Shown one piece after another: positions 58,819 to 64,000 of a stretch of 64,000 nucleotides of DNA. The stretch is from positions 1,150,168-1,214,167 of the forward strand of contig NW_006763149.1 in NCBI RefSeq assembly GCF_000264905.1, read 5' to 3'. Numbering within the stretch: the stretch's first letter is position 1; each line of letters opens with the position of its first letter. The position numbers were made by a program, and so were the translations under genes. The notes beneath the pieces are model-generated. The model was not told the origin of the DNA, ran no database searches, and saw nothing but the letters and a program-made list of their open reading frames with translations. This stretch comes from Stereum hirsutum FP-91666 SS1. Taxonomy: Eukaryota; Basidiomycota; Agaricomycetes; Russulales; Stereaceae.

Positions 58819-60513
58819 CTATATCCTCCGAGGGCAATCGAAATCGACCAATCCACGAGGATCAGGCTCCTGAAACTCAAGATCGATACCGTAGCTCTCT
58901 AGCTCTTTCAAAATCACAGTCTCCCGAACATTCAAATAAGACACCTTATTCGTAACCAACACCACTGCTCCTAGCGGGGCACCTAAGTTCCACCTGTCCT
59001 TCACCATCTGAAGGATCGCAGCGAGGACATCCTCGAGCTGCGTGTTCGACTGCGAGTTTGTGAAGGTGAGCAAAAGCTGCTTCAATTTGGGACAAAGCAC
59101 AGGGCTTGATTGACTGAGGGCAAAGCCAAGTCCCCTCGCATCTCCTATGGGTGACCTATGTGCTCCATACGACGTGAAGATGTCGAGACCGAGGACCACC
59201 TCCTCCAGATTCGGTACAGAGGTGAGATACCGAGCCCATATATCTGACCACTGGCTGAGCATCCTAGACTGTACTTTCTGCTCTGCAGTGATCCAGAGTT
59301 GCGTGATCGTAGGACGGGTTTCCAGAAAGGATGGCAGGTCACGCAACATGTCGAGAGAACTGAAGTTCGAAGGGTCGTCCTGCTCGAAATCAAAAGAGGG
59401 ACCACAAATAGAATGTTTTCGATAAGGAGTGGCGCCTCTGAGAGAACAGCTCGCTGAAGAGATCCGAAGGTGACACCAGGTTACGCAGCGGTTAGGATCC
59501 AAGTCCAAAGGCGCCACACCAAGGACGCCTCGATTACCGTATCCGCCGGTGGCTCGAAGACTGTTTGCGATCCGACGAGAGGCTATGACATGGATGTCGC
59601 ATTGGTTACTGTCCCGGACCTTGACGCGTGATATGACTTCATGAGCGAGGGCGTAGTGCGGAAGGTCGTCACAGTTAATCGAGATGTTCTTGAGGTGTTT
59701 GAGATTAGGCTTTGCAATTTGATCGATGGAGGAAGAGACGCTAAAACTAGCTCCGCTCCCGCTGAAGCGCAGACTAAAGAACTCAAGGGCCAACGTGGCG
59801 TTCAGCGCGCAGAGAAGGTCGTCTAGTGATAGCATCCTGGTGAAGTCGACGGTGAGGGACTCGATAGCGTGACGAGAGCGTAGAAAAGCAGGAAGGTAAC
59901 CACGATGGAAAGTTCGGGCGAAAAACTCCCCATGGGGATCCTCCATGCTAATGCGCATAGTGGGGACGTGGCGAAGTTCGGTGTCCTTCTCGAGGTGGTA
60001 CACGCCGAGCTCGACAATAGATAGGGATGCCGACTCCGAGATGTTGCACCAAACTGCAGACCTATCCGGATCAGTATAGCTAGGACATAGTTCCAAGAGA
60101 CCGAGGTTCTTCATGCGTGAAACATATCCCTCGTAGATCTTCATATTGATGTCGATGCGAAGGGCTGGGTTCGGGAGAAGCAGGCGTCGCATGACGGGAG
60201 CTACGACTCTATTGTCATCGTACAAGTTGAGAACCAGATGCTCTAGATCGTCGAGCCTGAGATGGTCTTCAGAAAGAGCCAAGGAACCAAGGTCGACATC
60301 TTTGTGAAGGGTCAGTGTGAGGCTCTTGAGGGAGTGAACGACACGAAGTAACGCGAAAAGGCGATCAAGCTGGAGCATCTCGTCTTGACCTTGGCTGGGG
60401 TCAAAGCAGCAGATGTGGAGGTGCGTAGCGTTCATGTACCCAGGGTCAGGACAGGGCGGTAAGCGATAAATGACCGCAGAAACATCCTGGGAGGTGCGGT
60501 GCGATGAACTCAT
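58819..60513 (-). CDS. LRR/F-box-like protein, third paralogue
   Basis: A single-exon frame of 564 residues starting MSSSHRTSQDVSAVIYRLPP. A 55-bp intron in the 5' leader (60545-60599) and a TATA-like element near 60695-60704 fit. Degenerate leucine-rich segments (LKSLTLTLHKDVDLGSLAL, LKHLKNISINCDDLPHYAL) and the C-terminal set CVTWCHLRISSASCSLRGAT, LPSFLETRPTITQLWI, LTSVPNLEEVVLGLDIF and VLCPKLKQLLLTF match the tandem genes at 19.6 and 21.1 kb. No F-box seen. Presumably a protein-interaction scaffold of the F-box-LRR family; function unknown. Its distance from the other two copies shows this family is dispersed, not just tandem. Confidence 0.78.
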   Translation of the reverse strand: MSSSHRTSQDVSAVIYRLPPCPDPGYMNATHLHICCFDPSQGQDEMLQLDRLFALLRVVHSLKSLTLTLHKDVDLGSLALSEDHLRLDDLEHLVLNLYDDNRVVAPVMRRLLLPNPALRIDINMKIYEGYVSRMKNLGLLELCPSYTDPDRSAVWCNISESASLSIVELGVYHLEKDTELRHVPTMRISMEDPHGEFFARTFHRGYLPAFLRSRHAIESLTVDFTRMLSLDDLLCALNATLALEFFSLRFSGSGASFSVSSSIDQIAKPNLKHLKNISINCDDLPHYALAHEVISRVKVRDSNQCDIHVIASRRIANSLRATGGYGNRGVLGVAPLDLDPNRCVTWCHLRISSASCSLRGATPYRKHSICGPSFDFEQDDPSNFSSLDMLRDLPSFLETRPTITQLWITAEQKVQSRMLSQWSDIWARYLTSVPNLEEVVLGLDIFTSYGAHRSPIGDARGLGFALSQSSPVLCPKLKQLLLTFTNSQSNTQLEDVLAAILQMVKDRWNLGAPLGAVVLVTNKVSYLNVRETVILKELESYGIDLEFQEPDPRGLVDFDCPRRI

Positions 60514-61340
60514 GACTATATAGTCGCTTTGTCAGTATCTTTCTGTGGGGCGAGATGACACAAGACACGCTCTGTAAGTCCAGAACAGCAAAACTCACGG
60601 AGTAAAGAGAAGTGGCCTCGGGATTGGTTGTGTGGGAACGGCAGAGTTTAGTCGGGGGTTGAAGATGGCGAAGAAGGGTGAGAGGAGGGCTACCTTTATA
60701 TATGATTCCAGTCGGCACGGAAAGAGAATGGTTTCCCGCCCTATCGATCACCTCGCTTGTCTGGCTTGAAAGAACAAAGCAATACGCTCGGCTACAGATA
60801 ACGGGTGGCACAATGGAAGTGTTGTGCCAAACATGGCGTGGGCATTGTTCTGTGTTCGGCTTTGCCAACCGCCAGTGGGAAACCAGGACGCTCGAGACGA
60901 TCAAGAGGCAAACCGCAGGCTGTATAGCATCGAGGTGTGTTATCGATGCATATTCGATTCAGAAGATGTGCCAGTCTGAGGCTACCCGGCGCAGTGAACA
61001 AAGGTTGGATCGCCTGCCAGTGAGTCTAATGGTAGCGAGATAAATGACATCGGTACGCTCATATGAGACATACTGTAGCAAAAACCAGCTGAAGACCAGA
61101 AAGCTGGGCTGAAGAAGAGCTCGTAAGTACTTAGAAGGGCATCCCGAATGCTTGCGAGTGAAAATTCGAAGCTGCAGCGAGCGCCGAGGCCGGCGGCAAC
61201 GCGCTCTGACGCGGACACGTGACTTCGGACACGACATAAATTATCATAAATTGTTGACCCTGGTTTGTCTTCTCAACCACCATCTGGCATCCATCCATCA
61301 CGCACAGTCGATTTTCACTCTTCGTCAACTCGCCGAATCG
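60514..61340. other. Divergent intergenic region between LRR-like and F-box genes
   Basis: Holds both promoters; the LRR-like gene's TATA-like TTTATATATG is at 60695-60704 (read on the minus strand). No gene recognised. Confidence 0.5.
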
Positions 61341-62526
61341 ATGGCTATTACTACGAGAAGTCAAACAAACAAACTTCCCGTCAAAAAGGCCCCAGATGCA
61401 TGGAAAGCAAGCACAGACGGTGAGTGCTTCATTGTGTCGCGAAATTTACCACGAACGCGTCACGGTTGGCACCCCTCTCATTCGTTGTAAATATTCGTTG
61501 ATCTTGAAGGTACAGCATCTCGTCCCAAGAAACAGGTGAAACTATCCAGGGTTGAGACAAAAGACAGTCGAGCATCGACCACATTCAAGTTCTCGCTGCC
61601 TGTCGAGCTTGTATACGAAGTATGTTTCCGTCCATTCAATACCGGTCCTATTGCTCACATGCGGACAGATATCGGGATATCTTACTCTCACTGGCTTACT
61701 GCACCTCTCTCGCGTCTCTAAATTCTTCCACGACATTTTGTGGTCGAGAGGTTCTGCTCATGTATGGAAATTAGCACGGAGGCATGACCGTGTAAGCTTT
61801 CCTCCGTGTCCAGACGATATCGCGGAGCCATTCTGGGTCGACTTGCTCCTCGGTGGACCCAATTGCCAAGTAATGTGTCTGTAATATTTTCACATCGTGA
61901 CAGGAGCTGATCTTCGCGTCAGGTGTGTTTGAAGGATGGAGTCAAGACCGTGACCGACTTCGAGCATCGACGTCGGGTTTGCGCCAGTTGTCGTGGCAAA
62001 ACGTGCACATCCCGACTGCTTTCTTTCATGTCTTTCTCATATGCTAATCATGCGAGTGAATAGTCTAGTTCAAGAAGAACGCGCTTTTGACCTCGGACCG
62101 GACATCATGAGATGCCGGATGGAGCTGCTGCCTAAAGTACATCGTGAGTATTGCAGGTTGTGGTTATCTTGCAGTCGGCCTACTTACGGTCCTGTCATTC
62201 ATGCTCAGATGGCCCCGGTTATAGACCGAATCACTACCTTAGGCAAGACGTTCTCACCCTTCAAGTTGAGGTTCAAAACATCGAGGACGAAGAAGATAAT
62301 ACTCGTGTGTGGGAAATGGCGCGCTCGCTAATGGTATCCCTGGAGCATAGCAAGGAGGCGAGAATGTTGGTCAGTGCAATATTTTTGAGGTCTACCGCTG
62401 AGCGCGGACGGATGTGACGACTGACTTCTTGGCCTTGCATGTGAGCAGCAAGTCCGTGAGGCAAAAGAATGGATAGAAGTTCAAGCAAAGGAAGGAAGAA
62501 AGAGCAAGGGGCGCCGAAGGAAGTAA
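61341..62526 (+). CDS. F-box protein with cysteine cluster
   Basis: Same class as the gene at 42110-43576. It starts MAITTRSQTNKLPVKKAPDA, with a basic N-terminus. The F-box reads FKFSLPVELVYE|ISGYLTLTGL, then LLHLSRVSKFFHDILWSRGS and VWKLARRH. It is followed by FWVDLLLGGPNCQ|VCLKDG and RRRVCASCRGK, giving two C-x2-C pairs as in a zinc ribbon. Further exons (LVQEERAFDLGPDIMRCRME; PKVH|HGPGYRPNHYLRQDVL; ARML|QVREAKEWIEVQAKE) end in a basic KGRRRK tail. Six introns join in phase. Predicted SCF ubiquitin-ligase subunit; the target is unknown. Confidence 0.84.
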
Positions 62527-62619
62527 GCAGCCGAATTATTTGTTCGCTAAATGTATGATTAGTTCATTGGGGTCTGCTATCATAAGTCTACTAAACGGGC
62601 GTCAAGAATCTAATGACGC

Positions 62620-64000
62620 TTAATTCCATGCGAGCTGCGCGTATATAGGTAAAACGTTCTTGGTCAATATACCGCTGTAGACGCCGACATCGTCGATGGA
62701 GTACACCACGTCGCTCTGTGCGTCGTTCAGCGCGGCAATGATATCGCTCGCGACGTAGTCCACGAAGACGAAATCGGTGAGCGTAGAACCGTCGACGTCG
62801 GGTGTCGTGGATTGAACATAGTCCGGAGCGCTGTAGTATGGGGGTGGTGAGTGAGGGATGTCGTCCCCGACGCCGGGACAGTTCTGCAGGTCATGTGAAT
62901 GGTTAGAATCGAGGCCTAGAGCTGCAGACTAAAGCAAGACTCACATCGGTCGTAACATATCCCAACGTAAGGTTCGCAGTGTCCCTTCTTAGCGCACCAG
63001 CCTTCTTGTCCATATCCTGCAACCACCGATTATACCTCAACGTAATATCACCCCGAGCCCATCTCTCCTGCTCCCTCCTCCTCGTTCTTTCCTGCATGCT
63101 CTCCCTCACCGACTCTTCATGAACGCTCCTCCACTTCCGCTCACTCTCACTTCTACGTCGCGAAGCTGACGAGGTATCACCATTGAGGACAGGCAAGACC
63201 TGAAGAGCGTCATCGAGTGTGACGTTTGGAATATAGTAAAACCCATTATGCCATGGTTGGTCCGAGAGTGCGTCGGTTTTCGTGAAAGGGCCTTCGTAGA
63301 GATCAAAACGAAGACCACCGGAGTTGGCGATGACGATGTGAGGAATATCGGCACGGCTGTTGTTGACGGCAAGAGCTGCAGGTGTTGCCTGTTCGATGCA
63401 ACTTCAGACATCTAGTCAAAGACGAAGACAACAAATGCACGTACTTCGATATAGAGAGACACGAGAGAACCGTTGGATGGGTAAGCGTCCCTACGACACA
63501 CGTAAGCATTTCGGTCAGCAAAGGCGGTGTCCTATCTGAGAAGATGGAACCTACCTGGTCAGCGTATACGTTCTGGGAGCGATTCCATACGTGTTCGAAA
63601 GATCGAACCTCTCGGCCAAATGTAGCAGGCCGGCGGTGATACTCTCTCCGTGTTCAGTGTCAAAGGTGGAGTTGGTTTGGCTCGTGTGGAACTGAGAAAC
63701 GGATGAGAACGGCCACAGCCTAAGAGATATGTTTTAGCAGGAGCAGGCCTACCTCGTAGGTGACACGGTTCGGATCGAGGTAACGGCGGCTGAAGGTGAG
63801 GTTCTTCTTGTCGTTTGCCTCGTCTAAATCCATGCCTGAAATACACACGTAAGTTCGTTGTGACTTTACGGGAATCGTATCCCGTGCTTACTCAGCCATC
63901 CTGCAAAAGTGAGCCAATGAGCGTTGTACACATGACTGCTGGTACGGTATACAAACCTACTGTCTCCATGTACCTCCCACTCTCGAGAGCCATGGTACGA
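62620..64000 (-). CDS. 5'-nucleotidase/calcineurin-like phosphoesterase, C-terminal part (gene cut by window edge)
   Basis: Partial gene running off the right end. Exons read MALESGRYMETV (may be internal), MDLDEANDKKNLTFSRRYLD, YEFHTSQTNSTFDTEHG, LHLAERFDLSNTYGIAPRTY and AALAVNNSRADIPHIVIANS, then GGLRFDLYEGPFTKTD. The block SRADIPHIVIANSGGLRFDL is typical of the C-terminal domain of fungal proteins related to yeast Smn1 (YHR202W), a vacuolar 5'-nucleotidase-like metallophosphoesterase. The metal-binding N-terminal domain should lie beyond the edge. The last exon ends VLPIYAQLAWN. A charged helical insert (RRRSESERKWRSVHEE) sits in the middle. Confidence 0.78.

Noticed and set aside
1..64000. 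CRISPR arrays, insertion sequences, operons, ribosome binding sites
   Set aside because: The DNA is fungal nuclear sequence with spliceosomal introns; no regular direct repeats with spacers and no transposase frames were seen.

Overview
The window is nuclear DNA of a basidiomycete, most likely an Agaricomycete. Genes carry many short introns (about 50-100 bp, GT-AG plus a few GC-AG). The two tRNA genes are of eukaryotic type. Several families look typical of mushroom-forming fungi: F-box proteins with a cysteine cluster, a HAD-type terpene cyclase, HtrL/YibB glycosyltransferases and a repeated coiled-coil/DUF family. I cannot name the species. All functions come from reading translated exons; nothing was searched.

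Left part (1-18.9 kb): an aldo/keto reductase (+), a damaged-looking initiator tRNA-Met (-), a conserved transmembrane protein (-), a fused HAD/terpene cyclase predicted to make a drimane-type sesquiterpene (-), and a large DH-BAR-SH3 Rho-family GEF (-) split by a 1.26-kb intron full of degenerate repeats. A conserved hypothetical protein follows (+). No P450 or other obvious terpene-tailoring gene is visible.

Middle part (19-29 kb): two tandem LRR/F-box-like paralogues, the first lacking the N-terminal half; a lactonase-fold beta-propeller; a probably mitochondrial class III CoA-transferase; and a small secreted or membrane-anchored protein with one TM helix.

Right part (29.8-64 kb): dominated by a dispersed array of one paralogous family, called here CCD genes (coiled coil, then a long disordered linker, then a C-terminal domain I recall as DUF6697). 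CCD1 and CCD2 are on the minus strand, CCD3 and CCD4 on plus, CCD5 is a plus-strand pseudogene with two in-frame stops, and CCD6 (minus) has the coiled coil but no recognisable C-terminal domain. CCD1, CCD2, CCD4 and the CCD5 pseudogene each carry a motif in the linker that resembles a SUMO-interacting motif. Two F-box/Cys-cluster genes and a third LRR/F-box-like paralogue are interleaved. Housekeeping genes sit among them: tRNA-Ala(AGC), the RNA polymerase I/III subunit AC40, an M20 carboxypeptidase-S homologue that has lost its catalytic glutamate, an HtrL/YibB-like glycosyltransferase, and at the right edge the C-terminal part of a 5'-nucleotidase-like phosphoesterase.

The strongest candidate for something undescribed is the CCD array. 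It combines coiled coils, putative SUMO-binding motifs, a domain of unknown function and nearby F-box genes, with signs of duplication, decay and domain loss. A link to SUMO/ubiquitin biology is inference only.
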